Assembly: GCA_014695325.1 (NCBI GenBank)
Contig: JACJNZ010000019.1
Span: 1-64,000, forward strand
Direction of reading: 5' to 3'
Length of the DNA: 64,000 nucleotides
Source: Cyanobacteria bacterium FACHB-502
GTDB taxonomy: Bacteria > Cyanobacteriota > Cyanobacteriia > Elainellales > Elainellaceae
Numbering within the stretch: position 1 is the stretch's first letter; each line of letters starts with the position of its first letter. The notes beneath the pieces were generated by a model. It was not told the origin of the DNA and did not search any database. It worked only from the letters and a program-made list of their open reading frames with translations. Of this stretch, positions 44,196 through 54,006 are shown one piece after another. A program made the position numbers and the translations under genes.

Positions 44196-44307
44196 CCATT
44201 TGATCTGGCGATCGAATCCCGTGACCTTTTGGGATCGGGTTTTTAATCAGCGTTGATGGCTGTTTGGCACAACTCCCTTTGTTGTATGACTTGTTGCATT
44301 ACTGCTG

Positions 44308-45795
44308 TTAATGCATCACGACTCGAATCGTTTTCAGGGTTAAGTCGGCGCAGCCTGTGATCATCCCACCTGCTTTCAGGATTTGCTGAAGCCGATCGAT
44401 CGCTTCGAGGGTCACGACTTCTCCTGGCAATAGTAGCGGAATTCCGGGGGGATAGGGGCAGACCAGCTCTGCGCTCACACGATCGATCGCCTTTGCCACA
44501 GGCAGGGTTTGGCTGGGCGCAAAAAAAGCAGCTCGGGGCGACATTGGAGCGATTATCTCTTCGGGAAACTGCGAAGCATCCAGCATCGGCAGAGGAGCAT
44601 CGGGCAAAAGCAAGGGAGATGCAGGCGGCATGCTGTAATCGTGGCTGAGACGCTGAAAGGCATGGACAAGGCGATCAGCATCCTCGATCAGATTGCCAAA
44701 GGTGAGGATAAAAGTGAGGGTGGTCATTCCCGGCAGCTCGGCAGTCACGCCAAACGCTTGATGCAAAATTTCGTCGGCGGCAAATCCGCTGAAGCCTAAG
44801 CCTGAAACCTCGATCGTTAAACGAGTCGGGTCAAGGGCAGGAAAACCCAGCCGTGCAACGGATTCAGGAGCCAGGAGGCGAATATCGGGAATCGAGGAAA
44901 TCTGGGAACGCACTCTCTCGGCAAGGGCGATCGTTTCACTCAGCAACGCTTTTCCCTGGGTTGCCATTTGCTGACGGGCGGCATCGAGCGAAGCCAGCAG
45001 CAGATAGTTTGGACTGGTGGACTGTACAAGCTGGAGGGCACGCCGAAGCCGATCGCGATCGATCCGGTTTCCCTGAACGTGCAGCATTGCCGCCTGGGTC
45101 AGAGCAGAAAGGGTTTTGTGGGTAGACTGAACCGCCAGATCGGCTCCTGCTTGCAGGGCAGACATCGGCAAATCCGGGTGAAAGCTAAAATGCGCTCCAT
45201 GCGCTTCATCCACCAGCAAAGGCAAATTGTGGGCGTGAGCGATGCGGGCGATCGATTCCAGATCAGCACAAACCCCGTAGTAGGTGGGCGAAACGATCAG
45301 CACGGCTTTCGCATCCGGGTTGCGATCGATGGCGGCTTGAACGGCTGCCGGAGTCACCGCATGAGCAATGCCCCAGGCTGGGTCAGCAACAGGCTCAATC
45401 CATCCCGGTGTGGCTCCCGACAGAATCAGGGCTGCGATCGCTGAGTGATGGGCATTACGGGGCAAGATAAGACGATCGCCGGGTTGACAAGTTGCCAGCA
45501 CTGCCGCTTCGATGCCGCAGGTCGAGCCGTTTGCCAAGAAATAGGTTGCCTCCGCTCTAAATGCCTCTGCTGCCAGGCGTTGCGCTGCTTCGATCACGCC
45601 TTCGGGCGCAAACAAATTATCGAGTTCGGGCAGTTCGGGCAAGTCTGCCTGCAACATTGCGAAGCCGACTCGCTGGGAAAATTTGTGCGGTGAGCCCTGT
45701 CCCTGTTTGTGTCCGGGGGTATGAAACACGGCTCGATCGCGCAGGGCGGCAGCGTTGAGGGCATCGAGTAACGGGGTTTGAGCTTGATCGGACAT
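44308..45795 (-). CDS. Orn/Lys/Arg decarboxylase-family PLP enzyme
   Basis: This 495-residue fold-type I PLP enzyme has ANGSTCGIEAAVLATCQPGD, VLIVSPTYYGVCADLESI, the cofactor-contacting LLVDEAHGAHFSFH, and the Schiff-base lysine in VQSTHKTLSALTQAAMLH. A C-terminal domain with TGCADLTLKTIRV follows. It is shorter than the inducible Lys and Arg decarboxylases, lacking their N-terminal wing domain, and fits the short group seen in Gram-positives and cyanobacteria. Arginine, lysine or ornithine could be the substrate, with polyamine synthesis as a likely role. The ATG at 45795 is clear. It is downstream of ppk1 on the same strand. Confidence 0.88.
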   Translation of the reverse strand: MSDQAQTPLLDALNAAALRDRAVFHTPGHKQGQGSPHKFSQRVGFAMLQADLPELPELDNLFAPEGVIEAAQRLAAEAFRAEATYFLANGSTCGIEAAVLATCQPGDRLILPRNAHHSAIAALILSGATPGWIEPVADPAWGIAHAVTPAAVQAAIDRNPDAKAVLIVSPTYYGVCADLESIARIAHAHNLPLLVDEAHGAHFSFHPDLPMSALQAGADLAVQSTHKTLSALTQAAMLHVQGNRIDRDRLRRALQLVQSTSPNYLLLASLDAARQQMATQGKALLSETIALAERVRSQISSIPDIRLLAPESVARLGFPALDPTRLTIEVSGLGFSGFAADEILHQAFGVTAELPGMTTLTFILTFGNLIEDADRLVHAFQRLSHDYSMPPASPLLLPDAPLPMLDASQFPEEIIAPMSPRAAFFAPSQTLPVAKAIDRVSAELVCPYPPGIPLLLPGEVVTLEAIDRLQQILKAGGMITGCADLTLKTIRVVMH

Positions 45796-45865
45796 GGGGC
45801 AGGCAAACTACAGAAGAGAATGAGCAATTTCTCTACTGTAAAGGTCTACTGGTGGATAAGGTCTA

Positions 45866-48124
45866 CTAAAGAGGCGAGGCTGCCATCTGCATAAAAATGG
45901 TTTGCGCGTCTCGTTCGTCTTGCTTCGATCGCGACTGACGCTGCACATATTGCCCGTTCGGTTGTAGCTCCCAAGCGTGGCGATTGTCCGAGAGCAGAAT
46001 GCCCAAAATCTCCTGAAGATCTTTGACGAGGAGCGGATCATCGATCGGGGTCATTGCTTCGATACGGTGATCGAGGTTGCGGGGCATCCAGTCCGCACTG
46101 CCGATGTAAACTTCTTCCTGTCCGCCATTGTGGAAATAGACAATGCGCGAGTGTTCCAAATAGCGACCGATAATGCTGATTACCCGAATTCGATCGCTCA
46201 TGCCGGGCAAACCCGGACAAAGGCAACACATGCCGCGTACAATCAGGTCGATTTGAACTCCGGCTTGCGAAGCTTCGTACAGGGCAGCGATAATTTGCGG
46301 GTCGACCAGGGCATTCATCTTGGCAACGATGCGTCCCGACCCGCCCTGCTGACAGTGCTGCATTTCTCGCCGAATCAGGGCAATTAGCCGATCGCGCAAA
46401 TTCACCGGAGCCATCAACAGCCTGCGATAGGTTTGCTGACGCGAATAGCCGGTCAGGTAGTTAAACAAGTCGGTCAAATCTGCACCCAGGTCTTCTCGGC
46501 TGCTCAGCAGTCCCAGATCGGCATAAAAGCGAGCGGTCTGGTGATTATAATCGCCTGTGCCAATGTGAACATAGCGACGAATGTGCTCCGCTTCTTGCCG
46601 CACGACCAGGATAATTTTCGTGTGAGTTTTTAAGCCAAGCAAGCCATACACCACATGAACGCCTGCTTTTTCCAGCTTACGTGCCCAGGTAATGTTTTTT
46701 TCTTCATCAAACCGGGCTTTTAGCTCAATCAGCACCGCAACCTGCTTGCCCTTTTCTGCCGCCATGATCAGGGCGTTGACGATCGGCGAATCGTCTGTGG
46801 TGCGATACAGCGTCATCTTGATTGCCAGCACTTCAGGATCGTTTGCCGCCTGGGTGATGAACTGCTGCACTGATGCGCTAAACGAGTGATAGGGATGATG
46901 CAGCAAAATATCTCGCTGTCGCAAAATCGAGAAAATGTCTTGCCCTTCTTTGCTTGCTTTTGATCGCTCAGTCCCATGCCGCAGCACAGGCGGAATCGTC
47001 GGACTCCAGGCAGGTTCTTTTAGCTCAGGCAGAGCCAGCGTGGTCAGGCTCATTACATCCCGCAAACAAAGCAAGCCCTCCAGTTCGTAAACATCCAGGT
47101 CGGTCAGCTCCAGTTCTTCCATCAGCATTTGCTTCAGGCGTTGCAAGGCAGCTCCCGCGACAGAACGATCGGGGGAGTAATTGGGCGCACTGGCTTCGAT
47201 TTCCAGGCGAACCACCCGACCGCCAATCCGCCGCTTGCGAAGCTCTTCTTCGATCGCCTCCAGCAAATCATCGGCTTGATCTTCTTCGAGTTCTAGATCC
47301 GAATCCCGCGTCACACAAAACAAATGAGCTGCCACGATTTCCATTCCCGGAAACAGTGCCCTGAGATTGTGAGCGATCACCTGCTCGACCGGAACCCCTG
47401 CCCAAATTGGCGGATTCGCATCCCATAGTTCAGACGGCAAGAGGATAAAACGCGGCAGCCCATCGGGCACTTTAACTCGCGCAAAACGCTCTGTTTTAGT
47501 TTCGCTATCCTGCACAATCACGCCCAGATTAAGGGTGAGATTTGAGATGTAGGGAAAGGGATGGCCTGGATCGACGGCCAGCGGCGTGAGCACGGGAAAA
47601 ATGCGATTGTCGAAATATTGCTCTAGATAGCTTTGCTGTGCCAGGGTCAGATCCTGATAGTCCAGCAAATAAATTCCTTGCGCGACAAGCTGGGGACGTA
47701 AGACCTCCTGAAAATGCTGCTGCTGCTGCACCACCATCGGACGGAGCCGCTGAGCGATTAACTGCATCTGTTCTTGCGGGGTGCAGCCATCGGGCGATCG
47801 CCTCATCACCCCGGCTTCGATCTGCTGTTTGAGTGCCGCCATCCGCACCATAAAAAATTCGTCGAGGTTTGAGCAGCAGACTGCCATAAACTTAACTCGC
47901 TCTAGCAAGGGCGTACGCGGATCGATCGCCTCGTGCAGCACGCGATTGTGAAACTCTAGCCAGCTCAATTCCTGGCTGAGATAGTGCTGCGGTTCAATTG
48001 CAATTCCTTCGTTAGCGGAAACGGCAGCACTTACCTCTGGGGCAACAGCCTCTGGGGAGGGACTGGTTTGCACCGGAGCAGTCGCAGAAGAAAGTCGGGA
48101 TGCAGCTTTTTTCGATCGCGGCAT
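45866..48124 (-). CDS. ppk1: Polyphosphate kinase 1
   Basis: This enzyme makes inorganic polyphosphate from ATP. The family blocks are all present: YLSQELSWLEFHNRVLHEA, the second domain with LLHHPYHSFSASVQQFI, the catalytic His region GLLGLKTHTKIILVVRQE, RRYVHIGTGDYN, and the C-terminal YIGSADWMPRNLDHRIE. I start at the ATG at 48124, giving 752 residues. The frame is open back to a GTG at 48238, but that stretch includes an 18-bp tandem duplication and does not look conserved. A Ser/Pro/Ala-rich leader of about 50 residues precedes the first domain. Confidence 0.95.
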   Translation of the reverse strand: MPRSKKAASRLSSATAPVQTSPSPEAVAPEVSAAVSANEGIAIEPQHYLSQELSWLEFHNRVLHEAIDPRTPLLERVKFMAVCCSNLDEFFMVRMAALKQQIEAGVMRRSPDGCTPQEQMQLIAQRLRPMVVQQQQHFQEVLRPQLVAQGIYLLDYQDLTLAQQSYLEQYFDNRIFPVLTPLAVDPGHPFPYISNLTLNLGVIVQDSETKTERFARVKVPDGLPRFILLPSELWDANPPIWAGVPVEQVIAHNLRALFPGMEIVAAHLFCVTRDSDLELEEDQADDLLEAIEEELRKRRIGGRVVRLEIEASAPNYSPDRSVAGAALQRLKQMLMEELELTDLDVYELEGLLCLRDVMSLTTLALPELKEPAWSPTIPPVLRHGTERSKASKEGQDIFSILRQRDILLHHPYHSFSASVQQFITQAANDPEVLAIKMTLYRTTDDSPIVNALIMAAEKGKQVAVLIELKARFDEEKNITWARKLEKAGVHVVYGLLGLKTHTKIILVVRQEAEHIRRYVHIGTGDYNHQTARFYADLGLLSSREDLGADLTDLFNYLTGYSRQQTYRRLLMAPVNLRDRLIALIRREMQHCQQGGSGRIVAKMNALVDPQIIAALYEASQAGVQIDLIVRGMCCLCPGLPGMSDRIRVISIIGRYLEHSRIVYFHNGGQEEVYIGSADWMPRNLDHRIEAMTPIDDPLLVKDLQEILGILLSDNRHAWELQPNGQYVQRQSRSKQDERDAQTIFMQMAASPL

Positions 48125-48133
48125 AATTCGAAT

Positions 48134-48169
48134 GAAGTCGGGATGGGGAGAGAAGTCGGGATGGAGAGA
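48134..48169. repeat. 18-bp tandem duplication before ppk1
   Basis: GAAGTCGGGATGGGGAGA is followed by GAAGTCGGGATGGAGAGA. It lies just upstream of the chosen ppk1 start. Because 18 bases is six codons, the open frame survives through it, which explains why an upstream start looks possible. Confidence 0.8.
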
Positions 48170-48374
48170 AGAGTTGTCCCCAACTAATTTTGCGGGGTAG
48201 TACGAGTAGATTGCCCGCGCTCTGGGCAAGACGTTCACACAACAACCCTATAAGGATTACCAGAATTAACGGCGGGTTGAATCGTTAAAGCTACTCAATT
48301 TGAGCTGGGAATAAACTCCAAACGCTGATTAAATCTCGCAGCTGGAAGAGCCGATCGAGCACTAATCCGACTAT

Positions 48375-48404
48375 AAACAAATAGGGGCAAGGAAACCTTA
48401 CCCC
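48375..48404 (-). terminator. Possible vipp1 terminator
   Basis: On the minus strand GGGGTAAGG, loop TTT and CCTTGCCCC form a stem with one mismatch, followed by TATTTGTTT. It is about 45 bases past the vipp1 stop and correctly oriented. Confidence 0.5.
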
Positions 48405-48450
48405 CAAAGTTCTGTTTTTCTAAATACAGTGCTCTTAGAGCTAATCAATC

Positions 48451-49239
48451 TTAGAGCTGATCAAGCTGTCGCTTCAGGTCTTCTAGCTCTGCGTCAACCG
48501 CCGGGTCCTGGGGAGCAGCCGGAGCTGAGGCAGGCGCCGTCGTTTGCGTACCCGGTAACTGTGCCTGGCTGGGGGTGGAACCTGTAAGAAGCTGAGACTT
48601 GAGCGCGGCTAGCTCATCGTCCACGTCGCTGCCCGATTCAAGCTGGGCAAACTGACTTTCCAAATCGGCTCCTGCCAGTTCTGCCGCTGCCTGCGATCGC
48701 GCTTCCATTTGCAGCACTTTGTCTTCCATCCGCTCAAAGGCAGACATTGCGCTGCCGGTTCCCAAAGCACCCACGGTTTTCTGAAGCTGCTCGTTTGCCT
48801 TGGCTGCACTGGCTCTGGCTTTGAGCATATCTTTCTTGGTTTTTGCCTCAGAAATTTTGCCTTCCAGGGCGATCAGGTTACGCTTCAGCGTGTCCACCGT
48901 GCCCGCCTGCTGATCGAGCTGGTTCTTGAGGGCAGTCCCGGTTTCAACGTTGGTTTTTCTGCGACTTAGTGCTTCCCGTGCTAGGTTTTCGTCGCCTTTT
49001 TCCAAGGCAAGTTTTGCCCGTCGCTGCCAGTTGTCTGCTTCAGAGTTTGCCTGGTTCATTTGCTGCTGGGTGCGCTTCTGGCTGGCGATTGCCGTAGCCA
49101 CTGCCTGACGCAACTGCACCAGGTCCTCCTGCATATCAATAATTGCCTGATCGAGAATCTTCTCTGGATCTTCAGCCGAACTGACGGCAGCGTTTAAGTT
49201 TGCCCGAACAACGCGGCTCACACGGTCAAATAGTCCCAT
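48451..49239 (-). CDS. vipp1: Vipp1/IM30, PspA-family membrane-remodelling protein
   Basis: This ESCRT-III-like protein supports thylakoid biogenesis and membrane repair. The N-terminal amphipathic helix MGLFDRVSRVVRANLNAAV is followed by EDPEKILDQAIIDMQEDLVQ and long coiled-coil helices to about residue 215. A Pro/Ala/Thr-rich linker then joins a C-terminal helix, DAELEDLKRQLDQL. That extra C-terminal helix separates Vipp1 from the bacterial stress protein PspA. The 262-residue length is normal for it. The ATG at 49239 is clear. It is divergent from the DUF1643 gene. Confidence 0.95.
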   Translation of the reverse strand: MGLFDRVSRVVRANLNAAVSSAEDPEKILDQAIIDMQEDLVQLRQAVATAIASQKRTQQQMNQANSEADNWQRRAKLALEKGDENLAREALSRRKTNVETGTALKNQLDQQAGTVDTLKRNLIALEGKISEAKTKKDMLKARASAAKANEQLQKTVGALGTGSAMSAFERMEDKVLQMEARSQAAAELAGADLESQFAQLESGSDVDDELAALKSQLLTGSTPSQAQLPGTQTTAPASAPAAPQDPAVDAELEDLKRQLDQL

Positions 49240-49395
49240 GACTCTCTTTCCTCTTCGGATACGAAAATTCGGTTTTAAAAAAGCAACTCCTGCGGGTTAT
49301 CCTAACCGTGATCCAGGTTTTGCCCCTGAGCAACCCTATCGCCACACTCAGCAGAGAGAAGCCCTATTTGTATTGTACGCAGGGAAACCCAGCCC

Positions 49396-49923
49396 GTGAA
49401 AAATCCTTGCACTTCCCTTCATTCCACTTTAGAAAAGACGATCTTGCCCAGCGGCGCAGTCTTTGACTCCACAGGTGACTATCGCTATTTACTCTGGCGC
49501 ACCTGGCAAATTGATGCCCCCCGCCTCACCTTTGTCATGCTCAACCCCAGCACTGCGGATGCCGATCGCAACGATCCCACCATTCGCCGCTGCCTTCAGT
49601 TTGCTCAAACCTGGGGCTACGGTTCACTGAAGGTCGTCAATCTCTTCGGCTTCAAAGCCACCCATCCTAGGGTTTTGCAGCAGGCATCTGATCCGATCGG
49701 CGCAGAAAACGATCGCCATCTCCTGACCGCAGTTCAAGAAAGCGATCGAGTAATGATTGCCTGGGGCAACTGGGGGACATTGGCAGGACGCGATCGAAGG
49801 GTGCTGGAGCTGATTGGAAATTATGGTGTGTATTGTTTGGGGGTAAATCGATCGGGTCAGCCGAAGCATCCGCTTTATTTGTCGGGGAAGACGGTGCCGA
49901 TGCTGTATCACCAGGTTTTGTAG
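49396..49923 (+). CDS. DUF1643 family protein
   Basis: This 175-residue soluble protein has the DUF1643 hallmarks: YLLWRTW, LTFVMLNPSTADADRNDPTI and RRCLQFAQTWGYGSLKVVN. LFGFKATHP, MIAWGNWG and PKHPLYLS follow. The molecular function is not known; members occur scattered in bacteria and phages. The start is a GTG at 49396, and the next in-frame Met lies inside the conserved region. It stands alone between vipp1 and gatB. Confidence 0.85.
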   Translation: MKNPCTSLHSTLEKTILPSGAVFDSTGDYRYLLWRTWQIDAPRLTFVMLNPSTADADRNDPTIRRCLQFAQTWGYGSLKVVNLFGFKATHPRVLQQASDPIGAENDRHLLTAVQESDRVMIAWGNWGTLAGRDRRVLELIGNYGVYCLGVNRSGQPKHPLYLSGKTVPMLYHQVL

Positions 49924-50244
49924 TCGCAAGCATCATATCGGCAGGCTTCAAGTAAAGGAGCAAGTAAAGGAGTTTTGGTGCAATTTGCCTGATGCGATCG
50001 ATTTTTCCTTGTAACAAATTTTCTCCAACATAAATTGTCTGCTGCGTGAGAATCAGCTCAGAAATGCTTGAAGGGTGATTTGTTCAATACACTCCATCGC
50101 CCCTTAAATTCCACATCAAGGATGGACATTGATCGCCTAGAGGAAAGCCGTACTCTCTGAAGTCCGATCGCTGGCAGCATCTAGGCTAAAATGGAGCCGT
50201 AGTCACCTAGACATTGGATTCTAGACACTCAAAGCACTGCGTCT
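49924..50244. other. Intergenic region upstream of gatB with a 12-bp duplication
   Basis: This 321-base gap includes CAAGTAAAGGAG repeated exactly head to tail at 49949-49972. I see no other gene, RNA or clear operator. The gatB start lies at its end. Confidence 0.55.
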
Positions 50245-51729
50245 ATGACAACCGCCACCCCCACCAAAACTCAGTACGAAGCGATTATTGGTCTGGAAAC
50301 TCACTGCCAGCTCAGGACTGATACCAAGGTTTTCTGTAACTGTTCCACCGAGTTTGGTACGCCACCCAATACCAACGTTTGCCCAATCTGCATGGGAATG
50401 CCGGGTGTGCTGCCCGTGCTGAATCAGCGGGTGCTGGAGTATGCCGTGAAAACGGGTTTGGCGTTGAACTGCCAGATTGCCGACTACAGCAAATTCGATC
50501 GCAAACAGTATTTCTACCCTGACCTGCCCAAAAACTATCAGATTTCGCAGTATGACCTGCCGATCGCCGAACATGGCTGGCTAGAAATCGAAGTGCTGGA
50601 CAAAGCAGGCAACCCGACGCGCAAGAAGATTGGCATTACGCGTCTGCATATGGAAGAAGATGCTGGAAAGTTAGTTCACGCAGGCAGCGAGCGGCTCTCA
50701 GGCTCGAAGTATTCCCTCGTAGACTACAACCGCACGGGCGTACCCCTGGTTGAGATCGTGTCAGAACCAGACATTCGATCGGGTCAGGAAGCAGCAGAAT
50801 ATGCTCAAGAACTGCGGCGAATTGTGCGCTATCTGGGCGTGAGCGACGGCAATATGCAGGAAGGATCGCTGCGCTGCGACGTAAATATTTCCGTACGTCC
50901 AGTCGGCACAGAAAAATTTGGCACGAAGGTCGAAATCAAAAACATGAACTCCTTCAGTGCAATTCAAAAGGCGATCGAATACGAAATTGAGCGGCAAATC
51001 GAAGCGATCGAATCCGGCGAACGCATTGTGCAGGAAACTCGCCTCTGGGAAGAAGGGGCACAGCGCACCATTAGTATGCGGGTCAAAGAAGGCTCGAGCG
51101 ACTACCGCTATTTCCCCGAACCAGACTTAGCCCCGATCGAAGTCAGTGCAGACCAGCGCAATGCCTGGAAAGACGAACTGCCCGAACTGCCTGCCCAAAA
51201 GCGTCACCGCTATGAGACTGAGCTGGGACTGTCCCCCTACGATGCCAAAGTGCTGACTGAGGATGGGACGATCGCTGCCTACTTTGAGTCTGCGCTGGCG
51301 ACAGGAGCAAGCGCGAAGCCTGCGGCAAACTGGATCATGGGTGACATTAGCGGCTATCTCAACAAAGAGAAGCTGAGCGTGAACGAGATTGCCCTGAAGC
51401 CGGAAACCCTGGCAGAAATGATTCAGCTGATTGAGTCCAACACGATCAGCAACTCTGCTGCCAAGGAAATCCTGCCGGAATTGTTGAAGGAAGGCGGCTC
51501 GGCAAAGGCATTGGTCGAAAAGAAAGGACTGGTGCAGGTGTCTGACCCGAAGGTGATCGAAGCGGCGATCGATCAAGTCCTGGCAAAGTTTCCCGACGAG
51601 CTAGAGAAATATCGGGGCGGCAAGAAGAATATGCTCGGCTTCTTTGTCGGTCAGGTCATGAAGGCAACGGGCGGCAAGGCTGATCCGAAAGTGACCAATC
51701 AACTGCTTCAGCAAAAGCTGAACGGTTAG
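50245..51729 (+). CDS. gatB: Asp-tRNA(Asn)/Glu-tRNA(Gln) amidotransferase subunit B
   Basis: GatB binds misacylated tRNA and activates its acyl group for amidation, giving Gln-tRNA and, where needed, Asn-tRNA. The N-terminal kinase-like domain ([15 protein letters not shown], with zinc-site cysteines in FCNCSTEFG and [10 protein letters not shown]) is followed by the helical domain. A YqeY-like tail ([16 protein letters not shown]) ends the 494-residue protein. Length is standard. GatA and GatC genes are not in the window, as usual for cyanobacteria. Confidence 0.96.
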   Translation: MTTATPTKTQYEAIIGLETHCQLRTDTKVFCNCSTEFGTPPNTNVCPICMGMPGVLPVLNQRVLEYAVKTGLALNCQIADYSKFDRKQYFYPDLPKNYQISQYDLPIAEHGWLEIEVLDKAGNPTRKKIGITRLHMEEDAGKLVHAGSERLSGSKYSLVDYNRTGVPLVEIVSEPDIRSGQEAAEYAQELRRIVRYLGVSDGNMQEGSLRCDVNISVRPVGTEKFGTKVEIKNMNSFSAIQKAIEYEIERQIEAIESGERIVQETRLWEEGAQRTISMRVKEGSSDYRYFPEPDLAPIEVSADQRNAWKDELPELPAQKRHRYETELGLSPYDAKVLTEDGTIAAYFESALATGASAKPAANWIMGDISGYLNKEKLSVNEIALKPETLAEMIQLIESNTISNSAAKEILPELLKEGGSAKALVEKKGLVQVSDPKVIEAAIDQVLAKFPDELEKYRGGKKNMLGFFVGQVMKATGGKADPKVTNQLLQQKLNG

Positions 51730-51812
51730 GCGATTTATTCGAGCGAATAAAGGAGATTCGGGGCACAATCATCACCGTTTTGATGACCTGTTTTAGTGAC
51801 CCGGCTCCTGCT

Positions 51813-52247
51813 CTAACCACTGCTCAACTGCTCCAGATATCGCTCGATTAGCAGAATCGCTACAATATCGTCGATCGCTCGCGGCGGAGTGCGGAGTCCC
51901 CGGGGCAAGAGGCGCGTCAATCCGCGGGGGGGGAACATTTGCCAGTAGCGATCGCGGGCTTCCAGGGTGCTGTAGCGTTCGTTGATCAGGACAATGCGGG
52001 GCGGATCGGTGAGCTGCTCGCTGAGCTTCTGCTTCCATTCCTTCGCGCTGGTTTGATTGCCCATGACCAGAGTTGTGATGGGAAACCGCTGCCGAAGTTG
52101 TTCGATCGTCTGAATTGCGGCTTCGGCAGCGATGACTTGGTGAAAAAACAGGGTGCGATCGACTCCAACAATAGCCACACCACATTTTTGCCGTCCGGGA
52201 TCGAAGCCTAGAATCACAGGCTGAGCAGGCGCAGAGGGAACTTGCAT
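51813..52247 (-). CDS. YqgF/RuvX-family Holliday junction resolvase-like nuclease
   Basis: This 144-residue RNase H-fold protein shows the first catalytic Asp in ILGFDPGRQKCGVAIV, a glutamate in INERYSTLEARDRYW, and the final Asp in AIDDIVAILLIERYL. Those are the three acidic positions of the YqgF family, which processes the 5' end of 16S rRNA precursors and resembles RuvC. It is somewhat divergent from the classic YqgF sequence, as in other cyanobacteria, and the exact role is uncertain. It lies downstream of the DUF3084 gene on the same strand. Confidence 0.8.
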   Translation of the reverse strand: MQVPSAPAQPVILGFDPGRQKCGVAIVGVDRTLFFHQVIAAEAAIQTIEQLRQRFPITTLVMGNQTSAKEWKQKLSEQLTDPPRIVLINERYSTLEARDRYWQMFPPRGLTRLLPRGLRTPPRAIDDIVAILLIERYLEQLSSG

Positions 52248-52340
52248 GGATGCGGCAGCAGAAAACGACGGGAAAAACAGATTAGTTTCTAGACTTTAGA
52301 CGATCGACCCAGCGAAGGAAAGAGGCAAAGGACGCGATTC

Positions 52341-53759
52341 TTATGGAGCTTCGGACGGTGGATCGATCGCAGGCATTTGCAGGGTACTAAACAGGGGTTG
52401 CCCATTTTGAACTGCCTGTAGCTCGATTTGCAGCGGGCCAACGGTGCTGATATTGGTGGGGGCAATGACTTGAATGTCGATCGGCTGCTCAAGCGTTTTC
52501 ACCCGACCCAGAAAAGAGCGAACGGCTTCTGGATCATTGTTTGCCAGGGTTAGGGTTTCGGTCGGAATGCCTGCTCGCCCAGCGCGAAACACAACGGCAG
52601 ACAGCAACAGATTGAGTTCCTCTAACAAGTCGCTGTTGTCTTGGAGCAGGGGCGGATTGATGGTGGCAGAGGCAATGATTTCGTTTTGGCTAAAGACGCG
52701 CTCATTCAAAAACGCGGTGGCATAGACTTTGACGCAAGGTTCGCCTGCCAGCACACAGGGTTCACCCAACACATAGTTTCCCTGCGAGAGAATTCGCACC
52801 AGGTAATCGCGCCCGTCTTTGATCTGGTTTGCAAGCTGTTCGACTTCGACATTGGTAATCTGAATCACTTGCTGATTGCGATTTGTGCCGCCCGGAAACA
52901 CTCTTTGCAAAGCAGAACGATTTGCCTGACGCAAAAGCTGATCAACGGCTTCGGGAGCCGCATCAGGATTGACCACCCGCAGCACGCCCAATGCCAAAGG
53001 CTGGTTCCGAAATACGGCAACATTGCCCGATCGCAGCCCTTCGTATTCCTGCCGCAGAATTTCCACATCCTGAGCCAGAAGGGTGCGCTGCTGCTCTAGT
53101 GCTTCGAGTTGGGACTGCCGGGAAGCAATTTCCTGATCACGGGAAGCAATTTGCTGGTTGCGCTGGGCAACTTGGTTCTCTGCCTGCCCGATTCGCTGAG
53201 TCAATTCTTGACGATCGGACTGAAGCTGCTCAATTTCGTCTTGAAGCACAGCGGCTTGGCGCGAGACAGAACTTAGCAGAGTTTGCGCCTGCTCAAATCG
53301 GGACTGAATCTGCTGAAGCCGGGACTGGGTTTGCTCTAGCTGCCCCTGGGTTTGTCGCTGCCGTTCCTGAGAGGTTTGCAGCGATCGGTTAATTTGCTCT
53401 AGCTGTCGCTGGGCACCCCGTCGCTGCTGACGAGCCTCCTGTAGCCGATCTTCGACTTCTTCTTTTTCAGTGGTGGCATCTTCGAGATCCTGGCGCGTGG
53501 TTTCCAGATCATCCTGAATGTTTTGCAGCTCAAATAGCCCCGTTCGGAGCTGATCGCTGACCGCAAGCAGGACTGCCAGGGTTGAAGCGGAAATAAGTCC
53601 TCCAGTCAAAATTGTGATCAGGGTGGCGGTCTGCCGGGGTCGTAGTTTGAATAGGCTCAGACGCGCTTTGCCTACGCGCATTCCCAGACGATCGCCCACC
53701 GTGGCAATCACCCCGCCCAGAAGCAATACGGCAAAGATTAGGACCCACCCTGTGGTCAT
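52341..53759 (-). CDS. DUF3084 coiled-coil membrane protein
   Basis: This protein has 472 residues from the ATG at 53759. Two membrane helices (WVLIFAVLLLGGVIATVGDR and TATLITILTGGLISASTLAV) flank a short loop. A long coiled coil rich in Gln, Glu and Arg follows to about residue 240, then a globular C-terminal part. The pattern matches the cyanobacterial DUF3084 family, of unknown function. A TTG eight codons upstream is a less likely start. The coiled coil suggests a scaffold or envelope-spanning role. It is followed on its strand by the YqgF-like gene. Confidence 0.85.
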   Translation of the reverse strand: MTTGWVLIFAVLLLGGVIATVGDRLGMRVGKARLSLFKLRPRQTATLITILTGGLISASTLAVLLAVSDQLRTGLFELQNIQDDLETTRQDLEDATTEKEEVEDRLQEARQQRRGAQRQLEQINRSLQTSQERQRQTQGQLEQTQSRLQQIQSRFEQAQTLLSSVSRQAAVLQDEIEQLQSDRQELTQRIGQAENQVAQRNQQIASRDQEIASRQSQLEALEQQRTLLAQDVEILRQEYEGLRSGNVAVFRNQPLALGVLRVVNPDAAPEAVDQLLRQANRSALQRVFPGGTNRNQQVIQITNVEVEQLANQIKDGRDYLVRILSQGNYVLGEPCVLAGEPCVKVYATAFLNERVFSQNEIIASATINPPLLQDNSDLLEELNLLLSAVVFRAGRAGIPTETLTLANNDPEAVRSFLGRVKTLEQPIDIQVIAPTNISTVGPLQIELQAVQNGQPLFSTLQMPAIDPPSEAP

Positions 53760-53799
53760 CGTTTCATTGAAGGCACGTTCCAATCCAGCCTACTGTAAT

Positions 53800-53837
53800 T
53801 TGGGGCTGAGGTATCAGCTTGGGGCTGAGGTCACTGC
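53800..53837. repeat. 19-bp tandem duplication upstream of the DUF3084 gene
   Basis: TTGGGGCTGAGGTATCAGC is followed by TTGGGGCTGAGGTCACTGC, a second copy with three changes near its end. The rest of the 247-base gap 53760-54006 contains nothing I can support. Confidence 0.8.
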
Positions 53838-54006
53838 CATTGAGGAGTGGCTTTTTGCTGAAAGTTGGTCTCAGAAAAGTTTGGATCAAAGTCTGGATTC
53901 AAAAACGTTGGACAGCGCAAAGTTTAATTTTCTTTTCGGCTGGCTGCTCCACAAAGCCCTAGAAAACTTCTTATGCTGGTTTACTAGCGTTTCTTGACAT
54001 TGATTC

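Noticed and set aside
45838-45870. GTA...TAC-like palindrome near the decarboxylase start
   Set aside because: The spacing is six bases, not eight, and it is part of a short direct repeat, so it is not a convincing NtcA site.
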